A stretch of 64,000 nucleotides of DNA from Streptococcus orisasini (GTDB lineage Bacteria > Bacillota > Bacilli > Lactobacillales > Streptococcaceae): contig NZ_BCLE01000005.1 of NCBI RefSeq assembly GCF_001431045.1, positions 55,638 through 119,637 of the forward strand, written 5' to 3'. Below, one piece after another: positions 10,029-18,860 of this stretch. How positions within the stretch are numbered: the stretch's first letter is position 1; each line of letters begins with the position of its first letter. The translations under genes and the position numbers were made by a program. The notes under the pieces are model-generated. The model had not been told where the DNA came from, ran no database searches, and worked only from the letters and a program-made list of their open reading frames with translations.

Positions 10029-10475
10029 TTACTTTCCTGTGCTGCCAAAGCCGCCTGTGCGCTGACCACTTGCTTCATCACCATCTGCCAGCAAGAAAGG
10101 CATAAAGACTCCTTGTACAATTCGTTCACCAGCCTCCAACACAACTGGTTTGCTGCTGATATTCTGCATCTGAGCAAAAATATGGCCTTCATTGTTAGGA
10201 TTGTTGTAGTAGTCCCCGTCAATAACACCGACAGAATTAATGAGAACCAAGCCTTTTTTGCGAGGATTAGAAGAGCGGTCATAAAGATAAAGCACTTCTC
10301 CAGTCTGCATATAGGCCTTAACCCCTGTCGGTACAAGCATAATCTCACCTGGTGCAATCGTGACAGTCTCGGCCACTTTGAGATCGTAACCTGCTGCATG
10401 AGCAGTTTCACGCTGAGGCAGCAAATTAGTATTGGTAAAGCCGGAAACCAGCTCAAATCCGCGAATTTTTGACAT
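10029..10475 (-). CDS. dut: dUTP diphosphatase
   Basis: Hydrolyses dUTP to dUMP, keeping uracil out of DNA and feeding dTMP synthesis. All five trimeric dUTPase motifs are visible: AAGYDLKVAE, DRSSNPRKKG, GVIDGDYYNN, the QGVFMPF segment and the C-terminal RTGGFGSTGK phosphate arm. The start MSKIRGFE (148 residues) follows AAGGAGG by five bases. It is the first gene of the run leading to radA and is transcribed divergently from gpsA. Confidence 0.95.
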   Translation of the reverse strand: MSKIRGFELVSGFTNTNLLPQRETAHAAGYDLKVAETVTIAPGEIMLVPTGVKAYMQTGEVLYLYDRSSNPRKKGLVLINSVGVIDGDYYNNPNNEGHIFAQMQNISSKPVVLEAGERIVQGVFMPFLLADGDEASGQRTGGFGSTGK

Positions 10476-10503
10476 CTTGTCCTCCTTGAAATCCATTTCC
10501 CCT

Positions 10504-10532
10504 ATTATAATTGATTCGCAAAGCAAAAGCAA
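10504..10532 (-). promoter_or_regulatory. dut promoter
   Basis: TATAAT (10504-10509) with a 17-nt spacer from TTGCTT (10527-10532) on the minus strand, about 30 nt before the dut start. Confidence 0.6.
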
Positions 10533-10633
10533 AAATTCCCTCATTCTTATCTAATACTCATTTAAACAGTTTTGAAAAACTGTGCATCATTTTTAAAATA
10601 CACAAAGAATACCATTTCCTTTCGACTAATTAA

Positions 10634-10662
10634 AGACAAACGAATTAGCTTTATGATATAAT
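10634..10662 (+). promoter_or_regulatory. Putative gpsA promoter
   Basis: TATAAT (10657-10662) lies about 30 nt before the gpsA start. The -35 position (10634-10639, AGACAA) is weak. Confidence 0.5.
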
Positions 10663-10693
10663 GAGGTTAACTTTAATAATACAGGAGAAAAAA

Positions 10694-11710
10694 ATGATAA
10701 GACAAAAAATTGCCGTGCTTGGCCCCGGGTCATGGGGAACTGCCTTATCTCAAGTCCTTAACGACAACGGTCATGAGGTTCGTATTTGGGGCAATATTCC
10801 TGAACAGCTCGATGAAATCAATGAGCATCATACCAATAAACGCTATTTTAAAGATGTGGTGCTGGATGAAAAGATTAAAGCTTATAAGGACTTGAAAGAA
10901 GCCCTGAAAGATGTCGATGCTGTTCTTTTTGTAGTTCCTACAAAAGTAACACGCTTGGTTGCTAAACAAGTGGCAGAAATTCTTAAGCATAAGGTCTTTA
11001 TCATGCATGCTTCTAAAGGACTGGAGCCAGGAACGCACGAACGCTTATCAGTTATTCTGGAAGAAGAAATTCCAGCTGAGTTTCGCAGCGATATTGTTGT
11101 GGTTTCCGGACCCAGCCACGCTGAAGAGACCATTGTCCGTGACATTACTTTGATTACTGCAGCCTCAAAAGATTTGGAAGCTGCTAAATATGTTCAAAAA
11201 CTTTTCAGCAATAACTATTTCCGCCTTTACACCAATCCGGATGTCATCGGTGTTGAAACGGCCGGAGCTCTCAAAAATATTATCGCGGTTGGAGCTGGAG
11301 CTCTGCACGGCATGGGCTACGGTGACAATGCTAAAGCAGCTGTTATTACTCGCGGTTTGGCTGAAATTACCCGGTTAGGAGTGAAATTAGGCGCTGATCC
11401 ACTAACCTACAGCGGACTTTCAGGTGTTGGGGACTTAATCGTTACTGGAACTTCAGTCCACTCACGCAATTGGCGGGCTGGAGATGCTCTGGGACGCGGT
11501 GAAAAATTAGAAGATATTGAAAAAAATATGGGAATGGTCATTGAAGGAATTTCAACCACCAAGGTTGCCTATGAACTTTCCAAGGAACTTGACGTCTATA
11601 TGCCTATCACCAGTGCTATTTATCAATCCATCTACGAAGGTAAAAATATCAAGGAAGCCATCAAGTCAATGATGTCCAACGAATTTAGAGCAGAAAATGA
11701 ATGGAGTTAG
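10694..11710 (+). CDS. gpsA: Glycerol-3-phosphate dehydrogenase [NAD(P)+]
   Basis: Reduces dihydroxyacetone phosphate to sn-glycerol-3-phosphate for phospholipid and teichoic acid synthesis. The Rossmann motif is [16 protein letters not shown] and the catalytic region is [26 protein letters not shown]. The start MIRQKIA (338 residues) follows AGGAG by six bases; the frame extends 11 codons further without a site. galU starts 4 bp after its stop, and the galU ribosome site overlaps the gpsA end. Confidence 0.97.
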   Translation: MIRQKIAVLGPGSWGTALSQVLNDNGHEVRIWGNIPEQLDEINEHHTNKRYFKDVVLDEKIKAYKDLKEALKDVDAVLFVVPTKVTRLVAKQVAEILKHKVFIMHASKGLEPGTHERLSVILEEEIPAEFRSDIVVVSGPSHAEETIVRDITLITAASKDLEAAKYVQKLFSNNYFRLYTNPDVIGVETAGALKNIIAVGAGALHGMGYGDNAKAAVITRGLAEITRLGVKLGADPLTYSGLSGVGDLIVTGTSVHSRNWRAGDALGRGEKLEDIEKNMGMVIEGISTTKVAYELSKELDVYMPITSAIYQSIYEGKNIKEAIKSMMSNEFRAENEWS

Positions 11711-11714
11711 TAAT

Positions 11715-12635
11715 ATGCCAAGCAAAAAAGTAAGAAAAGCCGTTATTCCCGCAGCAGGATTGGGAACACGTTTCCTGCCAGCTACCAAAGCACTTGCCAA
11801 AGAAATGCTGCCCATTGTGGATAAACCAACAATTCAATTTATCGTAGAAGAAGCCCTGAAATCAGGTATTGAGGATATTTTAGTTGTTACTGGTAAATCA
11901 AAACGTTCTATTGAAGACCATTTTGATTCCAACTTTGAACTTGAATACAATCTAGAGCAAAAAGGAAAAACTGATCTTCTCAAGCTTGTTAATGACACTA
12001 CAGCTATTAATCTGCATTTCATTCGCCAGAGCCATCCGCGTGGATTGGGTGATGCTGTCCTGCAGGCCAAAGCCTTTGTTGGGAATGAACCCTTTGTTGT
12101 TATGCTGGGTGACGACCTGATGGACATCACAGATGATCAGGCTATCCCTTTGACACGCCAGCTGATAAACGATTACGACGAAACCCATGCTTCTACAATT
12201 GCTGTTATGCCGGTGCCGCATGATGAGGTTTCTGCTTACGGTGTTATTGCTCCTCAAGGTGAAGGCGTTAAGGGTCTCTACAGTGTTGACACCTTTGTTG
12301 AAAAACCAGCTCCTGAAGAAGCTCCTAGTGATTTGGCTATTATCGGCCGTTATCTGCTGACACCTGAAATTTTTACAATTCTGGAAACCCAGAAACCTGG
12401 TGCTGGCAATGAAGTACAGCTGACAGATGCTATTGATACTCTCAATAAGACACAGCGGGTTTTTGCGCGTGAATTCAGAGGAAAACGCTACGACGTCGGT
12501 GATAAATTCGGCTTTATGAAAACTTCTATTGATTATGCCCTCAAGCACCCGCAGGTTAAAGAAGATTTAAAATCTTATATTATCAATCTCGGTAAAGAAT
12601 TAGATAAAGAAGCTTCAAAAAAGAACTCGAAATAA
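11715..12635 (+). CDS. galU: UTP-glucose-1-phosphate uridylyltransferase
   Basis: Makes UDP-glucose for glycolipid, polysaccharide and galactose metabolism. The nucleotidyltransferase motif is [26 protein letters not shown] (near residue 196) and [10 protein letters not shown] follow as usual. The start MPSKKVRK (306 residues) is set by GGAG eight bases upstream, inside the gpsA stop region. Co-transcribed with gpsA and closed by a strong terminator. Confidence 0.97.
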   Translation: MPSKKVRKAVIPAAGLGTRFLPATKALAKEMLPIVDKPTIQFIVEEALKSGIEDILVVTGKSKRSIEDHFDSNFELEYNLEQKGKTDLLKLVNDTTAINLHFIRQSHPRGLGDAVLQAKAFVGNEPFVVMLGDDLMDITDDQAIPLTRQLINDYDETHASTIAVMPVPHDEVSAYGVIAPQGEGVKGLYSVDTFVEKPAPEEAPSDLAIIGRYLLTPEIFTILETQKPGAGNEVQLTDAIDTLNKTQRVFAREFRGKRYDVGDKFGFMKTSIDYALKHPQVKEDLKSYIINLGKELDKEASKKNSK

Positions 12636-12656
12636 GCTCGAGTTCTTTCAGACTGT

Positions 12657-12690
12657 AGACAAACTTCATTTTGAGGTTTGTCTTTTTTTA
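12657..12690 (+). terminator. Terminator of gpsA-galU
   Basis: AGACAAAC (12657-12664) pairs with GTTTGTCT (12676-12683) and a run of T follows. A second palindrome, ACTCGA/TCGAGT, overlaps the galU stop. It separates galU from the convergent rhomboid gene. Confidence 0.85.
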
Positions 12691-12700
12691 ATTTTTATCT

Positions 12701-13381
12701 TTACAAAAATCTACGGCTAAAGGCTAAAAACAGCAGCACCAGAGCAAGCCCCAAATAGAGTAAAAGGGCTTCTAAGCGCTGGCTGGTTTTGAAAGCTTGC
12801 TTTTCTGTCTGACTCGGTAGAATAACACCTAAAATAACGCCGCCAATCATGCCACCTAAATGCCCAGCAATACTCACGCTCGGCATAAAAAGGTTAAAGA
12901 GCAGATTGATAGCAATCAGAGCCTGATAATTACGTCCCAGCTGCTTTAAGTAGGGGTTACGCCCAAAATATCCCAAGACTGCAATCGCTCCGAACATGCC
13001 AAATAAAGACGTTGAAGCCCCGGCTGCTACAACACTTGGTGTAAAGAAAAGGGTAAAAATATTCCCCATAATACCAGCTAAAAGATAGAGGAGCAAAAAT
13101 TTCCAAGAGCCCCAAATGCTTTCAGCCATCTGTCCTACAAAGTAAAGAGTCAAGCTGTTAAATAAAAAATGTTCCCAGCCAATATGGACAAAAATGGGAG
13201 TTATCAATCGCCAAAGCTGATTTGGCATTTGAATGACAACATCTCCATACATGCCACCAAAATTAAAAACAGTCAGCGTTTCTGTTGCCCGTCCAAAATA
13301 AAGAATCTGCATGGCTAAAAAGACTAATGTTGTCAGGGTCAACAAAAACGAAGTTGCAGGATATTTTTTAAAGCTCTCCAT
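12701..13381 (-). CDS. Rhomboid-family intramembrane serine protease
   Basis: A 226-residue polytopic membrane protein with at least six hydrophobic segments. The catalytic Ser is in GASTSLFG (Ser123) and the His in AGHLGG (His174). The conserved HxxxN-type HFLFNSLTLYF lies in the second segment. It cleaves transmembrane substrates; the target is unknown. Its start overlaps the end of the 5-formyl-THF cyclo-ligase gene by 14 bp, so the two are translationally coupled, an arrangement also seen in Bacillus (yqgN-yqgP). Confidence 0.92.
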   Translation of the reverse strand: MESFKKYPATSFLLTLTTLVFLAMQILYFGRATETLTVFNFGGMYGDVVIQMPNQLWRLITPIFVHIGWEHFLFNSLTLYFVGQMAESIWGSWKFLLLYLLAGIMGNIFTLFFTPSVVAAGASTSLFGMFGAIAVLGYFGRNPYLKQLGRNYQALIAINLLFNLFMPSVSIAGHLGGMIGGVILGVILPSQTEKQAFKTSQRLEALLLYLGLALVLLFLAFSRRFL

Positions 13382-13904
13382 ATTGTAGTACCTCTTTCAC
13401 TGGAATATCAAAATAATCGGGTTCAAAATCAAGCATCTGAAAAGGATAGGCAGTACTAACCGTACTGCCAGCAAAATCAGCCAGATAGCGATCGTAATAA
13501 CCTCCGCCAAATCCCAGACGATAACCCATATTGTTAAAAGCAAGACCCGGAACGTGAATAAGATCAATATCGGACTTGGCAACCGTTTGATTGCTTCTTG
13601 GCTCTTTCAGACCAAATGCATTCATCTCCAAATCAGCAGCATTATAGCTAACAAAAACCATTTTCCCCTTGCCATAGGTCTTAGGAACAACAATTCTTTT
13701 TCCGTCTTTTTGCGCCTGCTCGATCAACAAAGACGTATCAAATTCAAAGGGAAAGGCCAGATAAGTCGCCAGAGTACGGGCCTTTTTATAAGTTTCTAAT
13801 TCAATAAAATTACTGACCAGCTGCTGGTCTCTTTGCGTCTTAACAGTCCTGCTCTGATTTTTTAACTGCTCTATCATTTGAGCCCGAAGTTCTTTTTTTG
13901 TCAT
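13368..13904 (-). CDS. 5-formyltetrahydrofolate cyclo-ligase
   Basis: ATP-dependent conversion of 5-formyl-THF to 5,10-methenyl-THF in folate recycling. The 178-residue length and C-terminal motif VPGLAFNNMGYRLGFGGGYYDRYL (folate/ATP site, residues about 114-137) are diagnostic. First gene of a two-gene unit with the rhomboid protease. Upstream lies the 400-bp csRNA intergenic region, transcribed in the opposite direction. Confidence 0.95.
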   Translation of the reverse strand: MTKKELRAQMIEQLKNQSRTVKTQRDQQLVSNFIELETYKKARTLATYLAFPFEFDTSLLIEQAQKDGKRIVVPKTYGKGKMVFVSYNAADLEMNAFGLKEPRSNQTVAKSDIDLIHVPGLAFNNMGYRLGFGGGYYDRYLADFAGSTVSTAYPFQMLDFEPDYFDIPVKEVLQYGEL

Positions 13905-14063
13905 GCTAATATCATAACACGATTGAACTTTTTTTCCTATTATTAACTAAGATTACTTAAAAACAAGACTGCTTTAAGAAAAAATTCTTAGCTTTTTTCT
14001 TTCTGACCATCTAAAAAGCTGATAAAATAAGGGGTTCTAGCTCTAATAAAATAAAAATTTTAC

Positions 14064-14096
14064 TTTAAGGTTTCTTTAAGGTTTCTCTTATATAAT
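14064..14096 (+). promoter_or_regulatory. CiaR-type promoter
   Basis: TTTAAG (14064-14069), five bases and TTTAAG (14075-14080), ten bases upstream of TATAAT (14091-14096). This matches the published CiaR recognition pattern TTTAAG-N5-TTTAAG and its usual placement in place of a -35 box. Confidence 0.85.
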
Positions 14097-14102
14097 TTAA
14101 TC

Positions 14103-14262
14103 ATCCTAAAACAACCACTTCCCCAAGTGGTTGGGGAGATAAACTTTCCTATTTTATTTCCCCTTTTTCATAAATCTCCTGGGCATTCAGTGAAAGCTGG
14201 ATGCCCTTCCCTTTTCTTTTTAAAACCCCTTGGGAACTCAAGTCCTAAGGGGTTGTTTTCAT
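14103..14262 (+). ncRNA. CiaR-controlled small RNA (csRNA family)
   Basis: From the CiaR-type promoter to a strong terminator there is no ORF but three stems: AACCACTT/AAGTGGTT (14113-14132), a 10-bp stem based on GGGCAT/ATGCCC (14181-14206), and the terminator AACCCCTT/AAGGGGTT (14224-14254) followed by GTTTTC. Pyrimidine stretches between stems (TTTCCT, TTTCCCC at 14157-14163, TCTCCT at 14175-14180) are complementary to Shine-Dalgarno sequences. That fits csRNAs, which block translation initiation in CiaRH-dependent competence and stress control. The 5' end is estimated from the -10. Confidence 0.82.
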
Positions 14263-14304
14263 TATTCTGTGGGTTTGCGCAGCAATCATTACTGTCTTTC
14301 CTCT

Positions 14305-15435
14305 TTAATTTGTTCTAGTCTTTAGAAAACCGCTAATTTTATCAACCGCAAACGGCAGAGCTTCTTCTTTAGGGCTCATCTTGGGATGGTGCAGCGCATA
14401 AGGAGTGTCAACCCCCAACCAGAACATCACACCAGGGATTTTGTTGAGTAAGTAGCCAAAGTCTTCACCAGTCATAGCAGGCAGACAGTCAATCAAATGG
14501 ACACCGTCTGTATTTTCAAAATAAGCCATGAGATTTTGAGCCAATTCGGGATTATTTTCGACCGGCAGATAACCGCCCTGCTTTAACTGAACATCAACTT
14601 CTAGGCCAAAGGAGGCTGCAAGACCTTGGGCAATTTCCTGCACCCGCTTTTGGATCAGCAGGCTCATATCCTGGGTCAATGTACGGATGGTTCCGTGCAG
14701 GGTCGCCGCTTCAGCAATGACATTGTTGGTCGTTCCGGCGTGCATAGACCCAAAAGTAACGACTCCACCTTCAATAGGATCAACATTGCGGCTGACAATA
14801 GTCTGCACTTGTGTAATAAAATAGGAAGCAGCTACGAGAGCATCATTAGCATTATGCGGAAAGGCAGCATGCCCACCCTTACCTTTAAATGTGATGAAAA
14901 CTTCACAGGTCCCGGCAAATAAAGTAGCTGTATTGGTCGCAATATCTCCAACCTTAAAGTCAGGACGAACATGCAAACCGTAGAATTCATCAGGCTGCCA
15001 ATCGCCAAAGGCACCGTCCTCATACATGAGCATACCGCCTGCTTCATTTTCTTCTGCTGGCTGAAAAAGAAAGAGCAGGTTGTTTTTGGGCTGAACTTGT
15101 ACCATTTCATCTAGTAAACCAAGAGCAACTGTCATATGCATATCATGACCGCAGGCATGCATCCGGCCTTCATGAGTGCTGGCAAAATCAAGTCCTGTCT
15201 CTTCAACGACAGGCAGAGCATCAATGTCTGTCCGCCAGCCAATCGTTTTCTCAGGTGCCCAGCCTTTCAAAAAGACTAAAATTCCCGTGCGCCAAGTCTT
15301 TTGTTCAACAAAGTCTTTGCCATGGGTAATTTCAGCGATACGTTCCAAGAGATAAGCCTGCGTTTTAAATTCCTCCAGACCAATTTCTGGAATTTGGTGC
15401 AGATCACGACGAATTTTGATTAAATCTAGAGTCAT
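14305..15435 (-). CDS. N-acetyldiaminopimelate deacetylase (M20 family)
   Basis: M20-type zinc amidohydrolase of 376 residues, often labelled hippurate hydrolase. Metal-binding segments [19 protein letters not shown] and the late HHPK are in order. The gene immediately upstream encodes tetrahydrodipicolinate N-acetyltransferase, so the likely substrate is N-acetyl-LL-diaminopimelate in the acetylase branch of lysine and peptidoglycan precursor synthesis. A terminator-like hairpin lies between the two genes, so expression may be partly uncoupled. Confidence 0.88.
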   Translation of the reverse strand: MTLDLIKIRRDLHQIPEIGLEEFKTQAYLLERIAEITHGKDFVEQKTWRTGILVFLKGWAPEKTIGWRTDIDALPVVEETGLDFASTHEGRMHACGHDMHMTVALGLLDEMVQVQPKNNLLFLFQPAEENEAGGMLMYEDGAFGDWQPDEFYGLHVRPDFKVGDIATNTATLFAGTCEVFITFKGKGGHAAFPHNANDALVAASYFITQVQTIVSRNVDPIEGGVVTFGSMHAGTTNNVIAEAATLHGTIRTLTQDMSLLIQKRVQEIAQGLAASFGLEVDVQLKQGGYLPVENNPELAQNLMAYFENTDGVHLIDCLPAMTGEDFGYLLNKIPGVMFWLGVDTPYALHHPKMSPKEEALPFAVDKISGFLKTRTN

Positions 15436-15452
15436 ATTAATTTTCCTTTTGT

Positions 15453-15482
15453 AAAGAGGCTAGAACAACGTCCCGCCTCTTT
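15453..15482 (-). terminator. Attenuator-like hairpin between dapH and the deacetylase gene
   Basis: AAAGAGGC (15453-15460) and GCCTCTTT (15475-15482) form an 8-bp stem. Only a short U-tract follows on the minus strand, so read-through is likely. Confidence 0.45.
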
Positions 15483-15560
15483 TGAATTGATTCATACTTA
15501 ACAGCTTAGTGCAGTGTCTGAGAGAAATTCTGTTGACTTTACTAGAATTTTCCCTAAGAC

Positions 15561-16259
15561 CTAGAGGTTGCGAAGGGCGTCTTCAAGAGCTGTCTTTTGC
15601 TGCGTTTTTTCATCAATTTCTTTGATGACACGCGCCGGCACACCAGCTACGACAACATTTTCAGGGACGTCTTGAGTGACGATAGCGCCGGCTGCCACAA
15701 CTGAACCGCTGCCGACCTGTACCCCTTCAATAATAACCGCATTGGCACCAACCAAAACATTGTCTCCGATACGGACAGGATCAGCAGAAGCTGGCTCGAT
15801 AACGCCAGCAAGGACAGCACCTGCTCCAATATGGCTGTTTTTGCCAACAGTTGCACGGCCGCCAAGAATAGCCCCCATATCAATCATAGTACCTTCACCA
15901 ATTTCAGCACCGATATTGATAACAGCTCCCATCATAACCACAGCATTATCTTCAATCGTCACTTGGTCACGAATAATTGCTCCCGGTTCAATACGAGCGT
16001 TGATATGGCGTTTATCAAGCAAAGGAACTGCCGAATTGCGCCCGTCTTGCTCAACAACATAATCCTTATTCTCAGTCAGCTTCGCTAGCAAAGGTTCAAT
16101 ATCTTTCCAATCACCGAAAAGAACATTGCCAAGCTTAACAACTGAAGCAGGAACTGCTCCAGTAAGCTCTCCCTCAAAAGTCACCTTGACATTCGTTTTC
16201 TTTTTAGCATTGCCAATAAAAGCAATAATCTCTTGCGCAGACATTTTTTGTGCAGTCAT
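15561..16259 (-). CDS. dapH: 2,3,4,5-tetrahydropyridine-2,6-dicarboxylate N-acetyltransferase
   Basis: Acetyl-CoA-dependent acylation of tetrahydrodipicolinate in lysine/diaminopimelate synthesis. The N-terminal domain (residues about 1-85) is followed by a left-handed beta helix built of hexapeptide repeats ([60 protein letters not shown]). The 232-residue length is typical of DapH. It starts a two-gene unit with the deacetylase. Confidence 0.95.
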   Translation of the reverse strand: MTAQKMSAQEIIAFIGNAKKKTNVKVTFEGELTGAVPASVVKLGNVLFGDWKDIEPLLAKLTENKDYVVEQDGRNSAVPLLDKRHINARIEPGAIIRDQVTIEDNAVVMMGAVINIGAEIGEGTMIDMGAILGGRATVGKNSHIGAGAVLAGVIEPASADPVRIGDNVLVGANAVIIEGVQVGSGSVVAAGAIVTQDVPENVVVAGVPARVIKEIDEKTQQKTALEDALRNL

Positions 16260-16358
16260 GATTTTCTCCTTAATAGCTTTATTACTATTATAACAATATT
16301 CAAGTTATTTGTGTCAAATTTCCACAAAAAAATACCCTAATAACGGGCATTGATTAAA

Positions 16359-16706
16359 TTAATCTGTAAACTTTTTTAACGTTCCTAAGTACAGCGAACC
16401 TCCAATAATAGCCAGAATACCACCAACCCATCCCAAAAACGGAACAAGTGAAATAGCTCCTCCAACAATCATTAAAACACTGGGAGCTGCTCCTACCCGC
16501 ATATCACCTTTATAATAGACAATTCCCACAATTCCAAGAACCAAAATGGCAATCTTGATAATATAAATAAAAGCTGTCATACTTGATGTTGCTGATACAG
16601 AACCTGTCGCTGCAGCGCCTAAAATAAACCAAACTGCTACAAGTAAAAAAACTCCCCCAACTAAACCTACGATACCATTAGTTAATGCTAAACCTTTTGT
16701 TTTCAT
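16359..16706 (-). CDS. DUF4064-type small membrane protein
   Basis: A 115-residue protein with three or four hydrophobic segments and a Gly-rich end (GGAISLVPFLGWVGGILAIIGGSLYLG), the DUF4064 pattern. Function unknown. I chose MKTKGLAL as the start since AAGTGAG precedes it; the frame continues seven codons upstream into the previous gene. Last of three small membrane-protein genes on this strand. Confidence 0.75.
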   Translation of the reverse strand: MKTKGLALTNGIVGLVGGVFLLVAVWFILGAAATGSVSATSSMTAFIYIIKIAILVLGIVGIVYYKGDMRVGAAPSVLMIVGGAISLVPFLGWVGGILAIIGGSLYLGTLKKFTD

Positions 16707-16719
16707 ATTTCTCACTTTT

Positions 16720-17097
16720 CTAATCATTTATTTTGTCATTTGATTTTTGACTATTTTTCCACTTTTTCCATTTCAAATACTCTTGAAAATCAGCATAATC
16801 ATCAGAGAGTACAGTTTCTTTTGCATGTCCATCAGGCTCATCTTCCTCATTACTGGGAGAAATAAAATTAGTTAGCCAATCTGCTATTTTATTTCCTGTA
16901 TTAACTCGCCTTTTCTTAAAAATCCTGCCAGATTTATGAGCCGCATTCGCATTAATTTTGTTATTTACTGCATTTCCTAAAATCGCTCCTAATCCAATCC
17001 ATTTCCCAGCTTTAATTAATTCTTGGATGATAGTCGCAGTTATTATAACTATCATGAATAAAAACAGCATAATTATTAAAAAATAAAAACTAAACAT
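16720..17097 (-). CDS. Small membrane-anchored hypothetical protein
   Basis: Not recognised. One N-terminal transmembrane segment (MFSFYFLIIMLFLFMIVIIT) is followed by a basic stretch (KSGRIFKKRR) and an acidic tail with WLTNFISPSNEEDEPDG. The ATG at 17097 has an AGTGGA site; a GTG three codons earlier is possible. It sits 22 bp after the 17120-17797 gene and just before the DUF4064 gene. Confidence 0.65.
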   Translation of the reverse strand: MFSFYFLIIMLFLFMIVIITATIIQELIKAGKWIGLGAILGNAVNNKINANAAHKSGRIFKKRRVNTGNKIADWLTNFISPSNEEDEPDGHAKETVLSDDYADFQEYLKWKKWKNSQKSNDKIND

Positions 17098-17119
17098 AAA
17101 TTCCACTTAAATTTCATTA

Positions 17120-17797
17120 TCATGAACCAAACATTGTATCTACTGTTTGTCTATAGGTATTACGAATTTGAATAAGCGCTTGAGCCAAAAACTCTTCGGA
17201 ACCGCTTAGAGGCATGTTTTTCATCGAACCATACTCTTCTTTAGCATCTTTGTATTCTTGATCAAGTTCAGCTTTTGCCTTTTTAAATTCTTCTTGATAG
17301 TCGCTATTAGTCAGATTAAGCTGCTCTAATTTGTAATTATAATAGCCAATATAATCATCAACAACTAATTTATATATATCAAGATAATCCCCATATGTTT
17401 TCATTGATTGAATTTTTTCATCAGAAACAAGATTTGGATCATAATTTTTTAGACTGCTTGTAGATTTTGACTCAGTTTTTGAATCTGAACTCTTTTTTAT
17501 TTTTTCTGATGACGCAGTAGTAGAAATCTCTTTTGATGCTTTATCGACAGCATCACTGTAAGCAGACTGAGAGACTAACACTATCACAATTCCTGCCAAT
17601 GAAATTATTGTTCCAATAATGGTCAGAACTTTCTTTTTCTTTAAATTAACAATAAATGCTACTATACCTAAGATAAGACCTACAACAGCAAAAAGAAATG
17701 CTAAGTTATTAATAAATGGTACCCATGATAAAGCAAGCCCTATCCCTCCAAAAACCAAAGCTAAAATTGGCAAAACTTTTCTTTCTTCTTTTTTCAT
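17120..17797 (-). CDS. DUF4190-like membrane protein with coiled extracellular region
   Basis: Residues 7-75 hold three hydrophobic segments (LPILALVFGGIGLALSW and following), like the membrane core of the 2567-3817 protein. A Ser/Lys-rich linker and a helical charged region (about residues 120-225, YNYKLEQLNLTNSDYQEEF onward) follow, probably outside the cell. Function unknown. First of three genes; an AT-dinucleotide-rich tract lies 40-60 bp upstream. Confidence 0.75.
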   Translation of the reverse strand: MKKEERKVLPILALVFGGIGLALSWVPFINNLAFLFAVVGLILGIVAFIVNLKKKKVLTIIGTIISLAGIVIVLVSQSAYSDAVDKASKEISTTASSEKIKKSSDSKTESKSTSSLKNYDPNLVSDEKIQSMKTYGDYLDIYKLVVDDYIGYYNYKLEQLNLTNSDYQEEFKKAKAELDQEYKDAKEEYGSMKNMPLSGSEEFLAQALIQIRNTYRQTVDTMFGS

Positions 17798-17944
17798 TAG
17801 CTTCTCCCCTATTTTGAAAATCTTTACAAAACCATTATATAATATATATATATATATATCAGGTTGTAGACAAACTCTATAGTTAGCATTTCACAAGCAC
17901 ACACATCTTAGGATAATATCAATTCACAATCTATAAGAAAAATA

Positions 17945-18310
17945 GACGAATTGAACAAGCCTAGCCCAGATACTTTCCGCTGTAGCAAAAACGCCAGAAA
18001 TGAGTGATTTCTGGCGTTCGGAGATTTTGAGACTTAGGCTCAAAATCTTAATTGAACATGGGCTACAGATTATGGCAAAAAGATGAGTCCGCCTAGAATC
18101 TTAACGATTCCGCGGCGCACTCCCTATTTTGCCTTTATCCGCAGACGCCCTTTGTATCTTGAACTTAGGTATGAAATTCCAAAGGAAGTTGCTGCGACGA
18201 TTGCCGTTAGAAATCGATACTATTTCTAACGGTAATCTAATGCAAAACCTAGTCAAAAGCTATAGCGTTGGCGTTTGGTTTTGCCGTCCGCGCTACCTAA
18301 GGAAAGTATC
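17945..18310 (-). repeat. Inverted array of structured repeat units (family of the 33.6-34.4 kb locus)
   Basis: Read on the minus strand, 18051-18160 is one unit running from AAGATACAAAGGGCGT through GGCAAAATAGGG and CATCTTTTTGCC to GTAGCCCATGTTCAATT. Its arms pair (GGCAAAAT with TCTTTTTGCC, GGAT with ATCT, GGGC with GCCC). Flanking it are an upstream hairpin unit (CCGTTAGAAAT/ATTTCTAACGG, loop containing ATCG) and a downstream unit with ACGCCAGAAAT/ATTTCTGGCGT. No credible ORF. The remaining bases of 17798-18447 show nothing else apart from a terminator-like hairpin. Confidence 0.7.
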
Positions 18311-18357
18311 ATAACACAATAGTTCTTTTGATAAAAATTGACTTTTTCTTCAGTCTG

Positions 18358-18381
18358 AAGCCTTCCGAAGAGGGCTTTTTA
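18358..18381 (+). terminator. Terminator-like hairpin
   Basis: AGCCTTC-CGAA-GAGGGCT with a tetraloop-like centre and a T5 tail on the plus strand. It is unclear which transcript it serves, since the adjacent gut operon ends here on the minus strand. Confidence 0.4.
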
Positions 18382-18447
18382 ATGTTTGGTAAGTGCTTTT
18401 TCTCTTTTTCAAAACAAGGTTTGAGTGTTTTTTTGAAAATTTTATAC

Positions 18448-18813
18448 TTAAGTGAAAAGCTGAATAACTGATCCGGCATTCAGAACCACGGGCTCGCTTG
18501 CCTGAACATGGAGAGTTCCTGGAAGTGAGCCTTCGCTTGAACCATCAAAAGAGATTGTTATATGGCCCAGATTCTTTAAATTTTTCTCAACGACATCACC
18601 AACTGCGGTCACCGGAAATTCTTGCTTATCGATGACCAGTCTACTGCCTGTAACAATCGCTCCCGATAAATCTTTGTTATCAATCTTGTAGCAGTATTCT
18701 GCTAAGTCAGCCGGAGCTTCTTCACCAAAAAGAATCAGCATATTGGCATCTTTAATCATACTAAGGGCCTCTGGCCCGACATCCAAAACTTTTGCTTCAA
18801 AAATCTTAGTCAT
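18448..18813 (-). CDS. PTS glucitol/sorbitol EIIA component
   Basis: EIIA-Gut of the phosphotransferase system, passing phosphate from HPr to EIIB. At 121 residues it is typical; the phosphorylated His is in LGHITISFDG. The C-terminus GTLHVQASEPVVLNAGSVIQLF is conserved in the family. Last gene of the sorbitol operon gutD-gutR-gutM-EIIC-EIIB-EIIA. A paralogue lies at 29130-29489. Confidence 0.93.
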   Translation of the reverse strand: MTKIFEAKVLDVGPEALSMIKDANMLILFGEEAPADLAEYCYKIDNKDLSGAIVTGSRLVIDKQEFPVTAVGDVVEKNLKNLGHITISFDGSSEGSLPGTLHVQASEPVVLNAGSVIQLFT

Positions 18814-18860
18814 TTTCCTCCCCTTTTCTAACTAAATAATTTACATTCATTTTATTCTTT

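Noticed and set aside
18129..18314. Plus-strand 61-codon ORF in the 18-kb repeat locus
   Set aside because: Falls entirely in the structured repeat units, no ribosome site.
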